This document shows positions 1 through 6,119 of a stretch of 6,540 nt of DNA, one piece after another. The notes beneath the pieces are model-generated. The model was not told the DNA's origin, ran no database searches, and saw only the letters and a list, made by a program, of their open reading frames with translations. The stretch is from Planctomycetota bacterium. GTDB taxonomy: Bacteria; Planctomycetota; Planctomycetia; Isosphaerales; Isosphaeraceae. The stretch's first letter is position 1. Each line of letters opens with the position of its first letter. The translations under genes were made by a program, and so were the position numbers. The stretch covers positions 1-6,540 of the forward strand of contig JAJYCH010000288.1 of the NCBI GenBank assembly GCA_021778575.1. Direction: 5' to 3'.

Positions 1-337
1 GCTGGACAAGATCAAGGCGAAGGTGGAGTCGAAGAAGGCGATCCTCGCCGACGTGCGAGAGCTTCGCGAGTGGGACAAGGGCCACTTGAAAAATGCGGTA
101 TTCCTTCCCTTGAGCAAGCTCTCGGAGTGGGAACGGGACGGCATCAGCGACGTGGAGAAGGCGAAACTGGCGAAGTCTCTGCCCAAAGGCTCGGTGGTCT
201 ACTGTCACTGTGCCGCCGGCGGTCGAGCCCTGCCAGGGGCGGAAGCTCTGAAAAAGCTCGGCTACGACGCCCGTCCCCTCAAAACCGGTTACCGTGACCT
301 GATCCAGGCCGGGTTCGCTCCTGAACCCAAGAAATAA
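1..337 (+). CDS. Rhodanese-like domain protein (5' end outside window)
   Basis: The frame is open from base 2 to the TAA at 335-337, so the start lies upstream. A GTG at 23 is in frame but has no convincing Shine-Dalgarno sequence and would remove residues that fit the start of the domain. The visible 111 residues form nearly a whole single rhodanese domain: an early strand with the DVRE motif, then EWDKGH and a PLSKL segment, and the active-site loop CHCAAGGR. The second Cys (codon 209-211) followed four residues later by Arg fits the family's C-x4-R loop, where the Cys carries persulfide sulfur. Such proteins move sulfane sulfur between donors and thiol acceptors. Whether this copy is exported cannot be seen because the N-terminus is missing. 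Its neighbour is an exported DsrE-like protein, which suggests a sulfur-relay role. The family is sure; the substrate is unknown. Confidence 0.88.
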   Translation, partial: LDKIKAKVESKKAILADVRELREWDKGHLKNAVFLPLSKLSEWERDGISDVEKAKLAKSLPKGSVVYCHCAAGGRALPGAEALKKLGYDARPLKTGYRDLIQAGFAPEPKK

Positions 338-359
338 ACAACAACCACGGCGCGGTCGG

Positions 360-380
360 TTCCTTCTGAATGTGAAGGAA
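360..380 (+). terminator. Hairpin after rhodanese gene, possible weak terminator or processing site
   Basis: TTCCTTC (360-366) and GAAGGAA (374-380) form a perfect 7-bp stem with a 7-nt loop, 22 bases after the rhodanese stop. The stem is not GC-rich and no T-run follows, so it is weak as an intrinsic terminator. It could instead mark the 3' end of the rhodanese message or partly attenuate read-through. Confidence 0.35.
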
Positions 381-476
381 GAATGATTCGCCCAGCAAAT
401 CCGTCCACCGCCAGGCTTGATCTTGTCACGGCCCGTGAGCCTGAGTCTCCGAAAACACTTCAACAAACTGCAACCC

Positions 477-482
477 AGGAGG
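477..482 (+). promoter_or_regulatory. Shine-Dalgarno site deciding the DsrE start
   Basis: AGGAGG is a perfect ribosome-binding core, six bases before the ATG at 489. It fixes that ATG as the start. A longer in-frame alternative at ATG 417 would add 24 residues in front of the signal peptide and has no such site. Confidence 0.85.
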
Positions 483-488
483 AATCCG

Positions 489-986
489 ATGTCAAAGACT
501 CGTCAATCCGGATGGATCGTCGCGGGCATGTTGCTCGCTCTCGGTGGCTTGCTGGCGATGGCCAGAGCGGCGGACGACCCGAAGACGGAAGCGGCCAAGG
601 CAACCGCCGAGCCGGGAACGAAGGGCCACGGCAAGATGGTCTTTGTCCTGGCCACGGGTTTGGAAGACCTTCAGACCGTCAACATGGCGATCCGTCACGC
701 CGGGATGGCCAAGAAATCCGGCTTCCTCGACGACTCCGTGCTGCTCGTCTACGGGCGAGGCGTTCAAGCTTTCGCCAGGGACATCACCGCGAAGCCGCCA
801 CTCGTGTCCGTGGCCATCAAGGAAGCGAAGGAGGCTGGGGCACGCATTATCGTCTGTGGCGAAGCTCTGAAACGCTTCGACATTTCGAGGGAGAAGCTCG
901 AACCAGGCGTCGACGAGGTCGTGCCCAACTCGATCGTCACACTGGCCGAATTGGTGTCCAAGGGTTACCAGATCATCAAATACTGA
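489..986 (+). CDS. Exported DsrE/DsrF-family sulfur-carrier-like protein
   Basis: The 165-residue product starts at the ATG behind a perfect AGGAGG. Residues 1-27 look like a Sec signal peptide: a positive start, a hydrophobic core (about 9-24), and A-R-A at 25-27 before ADD. Residues 49-165 match the DsrE/F fold: a first strand KMVFVLATG, a helix with MAIRHAGMAKK, a second strand DSVLLVYGRGVQAFA, then ARIIVCGEALKRFDI and the C-terminal GYQIIKY. Cys123 in VCGEAL sits where DsrE-like proteins carry the reactive sulfur-binding cysteine. Family members are small subunits or carriers in sulfur transfer (DsrEFH, TusBCD, YchN types), mostly cytoplasmic, so an exported form is notable. The SoxB-like gene follows after 16 bases and a rhodanese gene lies upstream, which supports a role in periplasmic sulfur relay. 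Family assignment is firm; the partner is inferred. Confidence 0.85.
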   Translation: MSKTRQSGWIVAGMLLALGGLLAMARAADDPKTEAAKATAEPGTKGHGKMVFVLATGLEDLQTVNMAIRHAGMAKKSGFLDDSVLLVYGRGVQAFARDITAKPPLVSVAIKEAKEAGARIIVCGEALKRFDISREKLEPGVDEVVPNSIVTLAELVSKGYQIIKY

Positions 987-1002
987 GCCGGGAGGCCCAC
1001 GG

Positions 1003-2631
1003 ATGACCGCTCGGAATATGATTTTCAAGCTCGCGTGCGCCGGCCTGCTGCTGACGGGGAGCGCCGTCGCGCAGCCAGTGGACAATGTCCGGAAGGACGA
1101 ACCTCGGTCGGTCACGTTGGCGTACATCGCCGATCTGCATGCCCAGTTTGAGACCCACCCCGAGTTCTTCTGGCATGGAGGAAAGGACGAGATGACCAGG
1201 GCGGGCGGCGTCGCCCGGATCGCCACGGCGATCCAGGCCCTCCGCGAAGAACGGCCGGGGCGTGTCCTCTTCATGGACGCGGGGGACACGATTCAGGGAT
1301 CGGCGGCAGCCGCCTGGACCGAGGGAAAGGCGGTCGTCGCCCCGATCAACACCTTGAAACTCGACCTGGGCATTCCCGGCAACTGGGAGGTCGTCTATGG
1401 GGCCGAAGTCCTTGAAGATCGAGCCAGAGAGTTCCACCACCCGCTGATCGCCGCCAACCTCCGGCATTCGAAGACAAAAAGACTCGTCTTCCCAGCCTAT
1501 CTCGTCAAGGAAGTCGGCGGTGTCCGGATCGGCGTCATCGGCTACACCGATCCCGACGTACCGGAACGACAACCGCCCAGCTACAGCAAGGGGCTTTCTT
1601 ACGACGGGGTCGAAGTGCTTCCGCCGCTCATCGCGGAACTTCGCGAGAAAGAGAAAGTCGAGGTCGTCGTACTCCTGACCCATGTCGGCCTGCCGAAGTC
1701 GATCCGCCTGGCCGAGACGCTCAAGGGGGTGGACTTCGTGCTCTCGGGCGATACCCACGAACGGACCTACGAACCGATCGTCCGGGGCAATACCTGGGTC
1801 GTCGAGCCGGGGAGTTTCGGCTCGTTCCTCGGTCGGCTCGACTTCACCATCCGGGACGGCAAGCTCGTCGATCGGAAGTGGGAATTGATCGAACTCCGAG
1901 CGGATCGGTTCGCCGAAGACCCGGAGGTCAAGCGAGTCGTGGACGAGACGCTCGCCCCGATGCGTTCCCGGCTCGACAAGCCCATCGGACAAACGGACGT
2001 ACCGCTGATGCGGTACAATGTCGTGGAGACGAGTATTGATGATGTGCTTTCGAATGCCCTGCGGGAGGTCGCCGGCACGGAAATCGCCCTGTCCAATGGG
2101 TTCCGTTTCTCGCCACCGCTTCTACCCGGTCCGATCCGTGAGGCAGACCTCTGGGATTGGTTTCCGATCACCACGAAACTCAAGGTCGGCAAGGTCACGG
2201 GCCGGCAACTCCGGGCTTTCTGGGAACGGGAGACGGATCACGTCTTTGCCTCCGACCCGATGAAGCTCTTCGGCGGCTGGCTGCCCCGACCTTCAGGAAT
2301 GACGCTCCGGTTCGCCGCCCACGCCTCGGACGGGCACCGGGTCCGTGAGATTCGGATCGCTGGCAAACCTCTCGAAGAGGATCGGCTCTACACCTTGGTG
2401 GCTTGCGAACGAGAGGGGGACGAACCCGACAAGCTCTGCCGTATCCCCCATGTTCAGAAGCCTGAAGTCCTGAGCCTTGACGCCCATGAGGCGGTCCGTC
2501 AGTATCTGGCGAAGCACTCGCCGCTCCAGGCACCTCAGGACAAGCGGGTCATCGCCGATGATCTGCCTCTCATCGTTCGCTCCCAGGTTCTCTCCCCGAC
2601 CCGCCATCCGGCGGGTGGTTCCGAGAAATGA
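1003..2631 (+). CDS. Exported SoxB/5'-nucleotidase-like metallophosphoesterase
   Basis: The 542-residue product has GGGAGG (990-995) seven bases before its ATG. Residues 1-23 are a Sec-type signal peptide (AVA before Gln24) without a twin-arginine motif. The metallophosphoesterase domain (about 36-290) shows D44-x-H46 (ADLHAQ), G94-D95 (DAGDTIQGS), GNWEVVYG (126-133), LLTHVG with H227, and GDTHE (249-253). The C-terminal domain (about 325-525) has ETSIDDVLSNAL, then ALSNGFRF and LLPGPI. SoxB enzymes are typified by W at the second position after the glycine of the GNHE-equivalent motif and by a GFRF/LPG segment, so this protein leans toward SoxB (thiosulfohydrolase) rather than UshA-type nucleotidases. 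It keeps the Asn of the nucleotidase motif and has Asp250 where a metal-binding His is usual. No SoxXA, SoxYZ or SoxCD gene is in view. Nucleotidase or another phosphoesterase role is the main alternative. Confidence 0.8.
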   Translation: MTARNMIFKLACAGLLLTGSAVAQPVDNVRKDEPRSVTLAYIADLHAQFETHPEFFWHGGKDEMTRAGGVARIATAIQALREERPGRVLFMDAGDTIQGSAAAAWTEGKAVVAPINTLKLDLGIPGNWEVVYGAEVLEDRAREFHHPLIAANLRHSKTKRLVFPAYLVKEVGGVRIGVIGYTDPDVPERQPPSYSKGLSYDGVEVLPPLIAELREKEKVEVVVLLTHVGLPKSIRLAETLKGVDFVLSGDTHERTYEPIVRGNTWVVEPGSFGSFLGRLDFTIRDGKLVDRKWELIELRADRFAEDPEVKRVVDETLAPMRSRLDKPIGQTDVPLMRYNVVETSIDDVLSNALREVAGTEIALSNGFRFSPPLLPGPIREADLWDWFPITTKLKVGKVTGRQLRAFWERETDHVFASDPMKLFGGWLPRPSGMTLRFAAHASDGHRVREIRIAGKPLEEDRLYTLVACEREGDEPDKLCRIPHVQKPEVLSLDAHEAVRQYLAKHSPLQAPQDKRVIADDLPLIVRSQVLSPTRHPAGGSEK

Positions 2632-2663
2632 CCCCTGTTCGGATCAGCTCAAAACTTCTCTGT

Positions 2664-2668
2664 GAGGA
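2664..2668 (+). promoter_or_regulatory. Shine-Dalgarno site deciding the DUF1264 start
   Basis: GAGGA lies seven bases before the ATG at 2676. The competing in-frame ATG at 2628 overlaps the upstream stop as ATGA but has no good ribosome site, and it would put 16 non-signal-like residues in front of the export signal. Confidence 0.65.
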
Positions 2669-2675
2669 ATGCATC

Positions 2676-3338
2676 ATGCGAGGGAAACTCGAGTTCCTGT
2701 CCAAGAGCCGTCCCCCTTTGGCGGTCGTTTTCGCTTCGCTGATCGGCGTTGTCGTTGGAATTTTCCTGACCAGCGCCACGAGGCCAACTCCAGCCAGGGC
2801 GGACGACGCCAAACCAGGCCATGGCCAGCCCGCGTCCGGTGTCAAGGCTCCGATCGAGGAGATCATGCACTGTCCGCTGGCATTCGCCGGGGTTCACCTG
2901 TTGAAGGAGTTGCCCGAGTACCCGCAAGTCGCCTACCACTACTGCAAGACGCTCAACGACGACATTAGCCAGTGCGTTCTCTACGATGGCACCGGACCCA
3001 ACGCCAAGCTGATCGGCATCGAGTATCTCGTCACCGACGCGATCTATCAGAAGATGCCGGCCGAGGAAAAACTCTACTGGCACGATCACAAGTACGAGGT
3101 GGACTCGGGCTTGCTCAAAAGCATGACACAGACCGGCGAGGACGAGAAGAAGACCCTCGCGACGATTCGGACACTCTGGGGAAAAGTCTATCACACCTGG
3201 GCAACCGGCAAGACGTACCCAAGCGGCCCCCCTCGGCTGTTCTGGGCCGTGACCGGCGAAGAGCCCTACGTCCTCTCGCCGGATGTGAGGCTCCCGATTG
3301 AACTGGAGGAGCTGAGAGCGAAGAAAGGCCGGAAATAA
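2676..3338 (+). CDS. Exported DUF1264 (OBAP-like) protein, function unknown
   Basis: From ATG 2676 the product is 220 residues. A basic start and hydrophobic stretch at about 14-31, then A-R-A at 40-42 before DD, look like a signal peptide or an N-terminal anchor. The A-R-A/DD end resembles that of the DsrE-like protein upstream. The rest matches DUF1264, the family that includes plant oil-body-associated proteins: HYCKTLNDDISQC (88-100, with C90 and C100), LYDG, LIGIEYLV (112-119), YWHDHKYEV (134-142) and SGLL. A third Cys is C66. No catalytic function is established for the family. The gene lies 44 bases behind the SoxB-like gene, or overlaps it by 4 bases if the ATG at 2628 is used, so one transcript is likely. 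The paired cysteines and the His-rich YWHDH segment could bind a metal or a sulfur species, but that is inference. Confidence 0.82.
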   Translation: MRGKLEFLSKSRPPLAVVFASLIGVVVGIFLTSATRPTPARADDAKPGHGQPASGVKAPIEEIMHCPLAFAGVHLLKELPEYPQVAYHYCKTLNDDISQCVLYDGTGPNAKLIGIEYLVTDAIYQKMPAEEKLYWHDHKYEVDSGLLKSMTQTGEDEKKTLATIRTLWGKVYHTWATGKTYPSGPPRLFWAVTGEEPYVLSPDVRLPIELEELRAKKGRK

Positions 3339-3349
3339 CCCCGGCAAGA

Positions 3350-3371
3350 GGATATTACCCTCGGGATATCC
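3350..3371 (+). repeat. Inverted repeat GGATAT..ATATCC
   Basis: GGATATTACCC (3350-3360) pairs with GGGATATCC (3363-3371) if the two bases TA are bulged and the innermost pairs open to give a workable loop. It starts 12 bases after the DUF1264 stop and lies just before the stronger hairpin at 3374-3397, so the two may act together at the transcript end. Confidence 0.4.
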
Positions 3372-3373
3372 GA

Positions 3374-3401
3374 CCCCGGCGAGAAAAATCGCCGGGGATT
3401 T
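3374..3401 (+). terminator. Rho-independent-like terminator after DUF1264 gene
   Basis: CCCCGGCGA (3374-3382) and TCGCCGGGG (3389-3397) form a perfect 9-bp GC-rich stem with the loop GAAAAA, followed by ATTT. The T-run is short, so termination may be partial. Its place between the DUF1264 stop and the AT-rich island fits the end of the upstream operon. A second CCCCGGC at 3339-3345 could pair with the same right arm as an alternative fold. Confidence 0.65.
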
Positions 3402-3425
3402 CCAACTATTGTGATATCATCGACG

Positions 3426-3453
3426 CTGACAATAAGAATAACATCATTTAAAT
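3426..3453 (+). promoter_or_regulatory. Candidate sigma-70-like promoter for cydAB
   Basis: CTGACA (3426-3431, five of six bases of the -35 consensus) is followed after 16 bases by TTAAAT (3448-3453, four of six of the -10). It lies in the AT-rich island and would give a leader of roughly 115 bases before cydA. Promoter rules in planctomycetes are poorly defined, so this is a proposal from pattern only. A factor binding the ATTGTGAT copies or the TGATATCA palindrome is possible. Confidence 0.35.
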
Positions 3454-3576
3454 CGATCGAGCTTTACGAAATTTCAGCATTATCACGTAAAAGATAAATT
3501 GTGATTCGTCTACGGGTCGCGCTCGCGATTCCTGCGACCTGTCGCCCATCTTGCCTCACGACGATCGGGGTCCGTC

Positions 3577-4914
3577 ATGTCGAATCTACTCGCGGCGCGG
3601 CTTCAAATGGCCATGTCGCTCGGCTTTCATATCCTGTTCGCGGTCGTCGGCATCGGTTTGCCGCTCCTGATGGTCGTCTCGGAGGGGCTCTGGCTGAGGA
3701 CGAAAGATCCGACCTATCGGATTCTTGCCCGTCGCTGGGCTCGGGGGGCGGCGATCCTGTTCGCCGTCGGCGCGGTTTCCGGGACGGTGCTGTCCTTCGA
3801 GCTCGGGCTGCTCTGGCCTGCGTTCATGAAGTTCGCCGGGCCGATCATCGGGGTCGGGTTCGGCCTCGAAGGATTCGCCTTCTTCACCGAGGCGATCTTC
3901 CTGGGAATCTACATCTATGGGTGGGACCGCATCCCGCCGATCACCCACTGGCTCGCCGGCGTACTCGTGGCCTTCAGCGGAGCTCTCTCCGGGGTCTTGG
4001 TTGTCTCGACGAACGCGTGGATGAACACGCCCACCGGGTTCACGCGAGACGGCTCGACGACCACGAGTATCGACCCGATCGGCGCCTTGCTGAACCCGGC
4101 CATGGTCTCGGAGACACTTCACATGACCCTCGCGGCTTATGCCGCGACCGGGATGCTCGTCGCCGGCATCCACGCGTTTCTGCTGCTTCGCGACCGCGGG
4201 AATCCATTCCACCGCAAGGCCTTGGCGATCGCCCTCGCCATCGGCGGGGTGGCTTCCGTACTGCAACCGATGAGTGGCCACTTCTCCGCCCAGGTGGTCG
4301 CGAAGACCCAGCCGATCAAACTCGCCGCGATGGAAGCGCAATTCCAGACGGAACGACGCGCCCCGCTTCGGATCGGCGGATTCCCCGATCCATCGACCGG
4401 AACGACTCCCTATGCCCTGGAAATTCCGGCTGGGCTGAGCATCCTGGCCTATAACGATCCGAACGCCGAGGTCGCCGGGCTCGAATCCGTCGCACCGAAG
4501 GATCGCCCACCCGTCCGAGTGGTTCACGTGGCGTTTCAAATCATGGTGGCTTGCGGGACGGCCATGGCGCTCGTCGCTCTCTGGGCGGCCTGGTTCTCGT
4601 GGAGGCACCGGCGGCTTCCCGAGGGACTCGCGTTCCTGACGGTGGTCACCCTCGTCAGCCCGCTCGGGATGCTCGCGGTCGAGGCCGGCTGGACGGTCAC
4701 CGAAGTCGGTCGCCAGCCTTGGATTATCCAAGGGTTGATGCGGACCACCGAGGCGGTTACGCCCGTGACGGGGCTCTGGGTCTCCTTGCTGGGCTACTCC
4801 ACCCTTTATGCAATCCTGGGCATCGTCGTTGTCTGGCTTCTGAGTCGCGAGTTCCTCGCGAGCCCTCGACCGGACGAACTGGGACTGGCGAATCCGGGAG
4901 AGGCTCATTCATGA
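3577..4914 (+). CDS. cydA: Cytochrome bd quinol oxidase subunit I (short Q-loop, CIO-like)
   Basis: This 445-residue membrane protein is subunit I of a bd-type terminal oxidase, which oxidises quinol and reduces oxygen to water. Against E. coli CydA recalled from memory the key residues are present: H18 (heme b595 ligand, H19), E75 in SFELG (E74), E98 and E105 in GLEGFAFFTEA (E99 and E107, with one residue fewer between them), H182 (heme b558 ligand, H186), K248 and E253 in KLAAMEA (quinol-site K252 and E257), M323 in QIMVACG (M393) and the GRQPW motif (379-382 region). The protein is about 75 residues shorter than the E. coli one, almost all of it from the Q-loop between 253 and 315. Together with the FFTEAIF and IYIYGW segments this resembles the cyanide-insensitive (CioA) branch. 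The ATG has only GGGG at 3567-3570 as a weak ribosome site, but H18 spacing fixes the start. It overlaps cydB by ATGA. Confidence 0.96.
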   Translation: MSNLLAARLQMAMSLGFHILFAVVGIGLPLLMVVSEGLWLRTKDPTYRILARRWARGAAILFAVGAVSGTVLSFELGLLWPAFMKFAGPIIGVGFGLEGFAFFTEAIFLGIYIYGWDRIPPITHWLAGVLVAFSGALSGVLVVSTNAWMNTPTGFTRDGSTTTSIDPIGALLNPAMVSETLHMTLAAYAATGMLVAGIHAFLLLRDRGNPFHRKALAIALAIGGVASVLQPMSGHFSAQVVAKTQPIKLAAMEAQFQTERRAPLRIGGFPDPSTGTTPYALEIPAGLSILAYNDPNAEVAGLESVAPKDRPPVRVVHVAFQIMVACGTAMALVALWAAWFSWRHRRLPEGLAFLTVVTLVSPLGMLAVEAGWTVTEVGRQPWIIQGLMRTTEAVTPVTGLWVSLLGYSTLYAILGIVVVWLLSREFLASPRPDELGLANPGEAHS

Positions 4915-5966
4915 CTTTGATCTCGATCAATCCGGCGGAAATGGTCGCCGGAATCATGCTGGTCGCCCTGGTGCTTTACACGCTCTTCGGTGGCGCGGAC
5001 TACGGAGCCGGAGTCTGGGACCTTCTCGCCCGAGGCCCGAGGGCCAAGGCCCAACGCGAATTGATCGCCGATGCGATCGGGCCAGTCTGGGAGGTGAACC
5101 ACATCTGGCTCATCATCGTCATCGTCCTTCTCTTCACAGGGTTCCCCGCAGCCTTCTCGGCCGTCATGACAACCCTACACGTGCCACTCTCTCTGATGCT
5201 GGTGGGCGTGGTGTTGAGAGGCTCGGCTTTCACGTTCCGGAGCTACGACCGCAGCAAATCGGGTGAGAAACGCTGGAACCGATGGTTCTCGATACCCAGC
5301 GTGGTAACCCCTGTTCTGCTCGGTATGGTCATCGGCGCCATCGCCACGGGTGAGCCGGGGCGAGTCGTCGAAGCGGGAGGCGAGGTGCCATTATTCACAA
5401 CATGGCTCCGGCCGTTCCCGCTCGTCGTGGGACTGTTCACGCTCAATATTTTCGCCTTCATCGCGGCGGTGTACCTGACTCTTGAAACTTCCGATCGTGA
5501 CTTGCAAGAGGAATTTCGGAAGAAGGCATTGCTCGCGGCCGTGGTTCTGGGTGGAACTGCCTGGACGGTCTATCTCGTGGCCCGGGTCGAGGCCCCCCTC
5601 GTATTCGATGGCCTTAGCGGCTCACACTGGGGCAGGCCCGTGCGCTTCGCCACGGGTGCGGTTGCGGTCGTGACCCTGGCCGCGCTCTGGGTCCGATGGT
5701 TTCGAGTCGCGAGGGTGTCGGCGATGTGTCAGGTCGCACTCATCCTCTGGGGATGCGCGCTGGCGGAGTACCCCTACCTGGTCCCACCTTCGATCGAGAT
5801 CACGAACAGCGCGTCTCCACCCAACGTCCAGAAACTTCTGTTGGTCGCGCTTGGAGCCGGTTCGCTGGTGTTGTTTCCCTCGATTTACTATCTTTTCCGA
5901 ATCTTCAAGGGTCACACTTTCTTGCTCGGTCGGGAGAAAGATTACCAACCGCCAAATCATCCGTAA
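4911..5966 (+). CDS. cydB: Cytochrome bd quinol oxidase subunit II
   Basis: This 351-residue multi-pass membrane protein is the structural partner of CydA. It starts at the ATG overlapping the cydA stop (ATGA), with GGGAGAGG at 4896-4903 seven bases upstream, so translation is likely coupled. Typical CydB motifs are present: GGADYGAGVWDLL (27-39), IGPVWEVNHIWLI (56-68), a TGFPAAFS helix, LRGSAFTFR (102-110), a periplasmic loop at about 145-165 and the late WGCALAEYPYLVPP segment (280-293). The length is shorter than E. coli CydB (379) and fits CIO-type subunits. No small CydX/CydS-like helix follows in the next bases, and no cydDC assembly transporter is in the window. Confidence 0.95.
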   Translation: MTLISINPAEMVAGIMLVALVLYTLFGGADYGAGVWDLLARGPRAKAQRELIADAIGPVWEVNHIWLIIVIVLLFTGFPAAFSAVMTTLHVPLSLMLVGVVLRGSAFTFRSYDRSKSGEKRWNRWFSIPSVVTPVLLGMVIGAIATGEPGRVVEAGGEVPLFTTWLRPFPLVVGLFTLNIFAFIAAVYLTLETSDRDLQEEFRKKALLAAVVLGGTAWTVYLVARVEAPLVFDGLSGSHWGRPVRFATGAVAVVTLAALWVRWFRVARVSAMCQVALILWGCALAEYPYLVPPSIEITNSASPPNVQKLLLVALGAGSLVLFPSIYYLFRIFKGHTFLLGREKDYQPPNHP

Positions 5967-5990
5967 TTGCTATTTCGTGAATAGAAACAC

Positions 5991-6078
5991 TCGTTCCCAC
6001 GCCCCGCGTCGTCAGGGTTTGGCGTCGCTCGAAGCGCGAGTCTTCTGGCTTGTGCGAAGAAGACGCGGGGAACACGAC
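5991..6078. repeat. Interrupted inverted repeat behind cydB
   Basis: CCCCGCGTC (6002-6010) and GACGCGGGG (6062-6070) are perfect 9-base arms 51 bases apart. GTTCCC (5993-5998) and GGAAC (6069-6073) extend the match imperfectly. The left flank TCGTTCCCACGC is, from memory, like one arm of a palindrome dispersed in many bacterial genomes (GTTCCCACGC with GCGTGGGAAC). This may be a degenerate or invaded copy of such an element. Confidence 0.45.
6040..6064 (+). repeat. Local hairpin GTCTTCT/AGAAGAC
   Basis: GTCTTCT (6040-6046) and AGAAGAC (6058-6064) form a 7-bp stem with an 11-nt loop. The right arm shares GAC with the longer 6002-6010/6062-6070 pairing, so the two structures can exclude each other. 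No T-run follows. Confidence 0.4.
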
Positions 6079-6119
6079 GTCAATCACTTCCCGATATTCG
6101 CCCGGCTCGGGATCACGTC

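Larger units (their letters stand above)
338..488 (+). other. Intergenic gap between rhodanese and DsrE genes
   Basis: These 151 bases hold no credible gene. The frames open across them continue into the downstream gene out of frame or lack a ribosome site. The gap contains a hairpin at 360-380 and a short inverted repeat TCACG/CGTGA at 426-438, and it ends in the ribosome site of the next gene. No clear -35/-10 pair was found, so co-transcription from the rhodanese gene and a separate promoter both remain possible. Confidence 0.6.
3339..3576 (+). other. Intergenic region between the sulfur-type operon and cydAB
   Basis: No gene is supported here. The first 60 bases hold two consecutive hairpins that can end the upstream message. 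Bases 3401-3500 are about 31% GC, a sharp drop from the surrounding sequence, and look like a promoter region for cydA. ATTGTGAT occurs twice in the same orientation (3408-3415 and 3498-3505), and TGATATCA (3412-3419) is an 8-base palindrome. Confidence 0.7.

Noticed and set aside
383..1006. Long plus-strand open frame of 207 codons over the DsrE gene
   Set aside because: Arg/Gly/Ser-rich translation without motifs, no ribosome site, and it overlaps a gene with a clear signal peptide, family motifs and a perfect AGGAGG.
976..1992. Minus-strand open frame of 338 codons opposite the SoxB-like gene
   Set aside because: It mirrors the codon periodicity of the real gene, is rich in Asp/Arg/Gly and matches no family I recognise.
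3501..4454. Plus-strand GTG-started open frame of 317 codons overlapping cydA
   Set aside because: Arg-rich composition with no hydrophobic pattern; out of frame with cydA.
3586..4908. Minus-strand open frame of 440 codons opposite cydA
   Set aside because: Highly charged, Arg-rich shadow of a high-GC membrane-protein gene; cydA is beyond doubt.
4551..4910. 120-codon upstream extension of the cydB frame
   Set aside because: The extension lies inside cydA in another frame and is Arg/Gly-rich; the ATG at 4911 has a good ribosome site and fits the CydB N-terminus.
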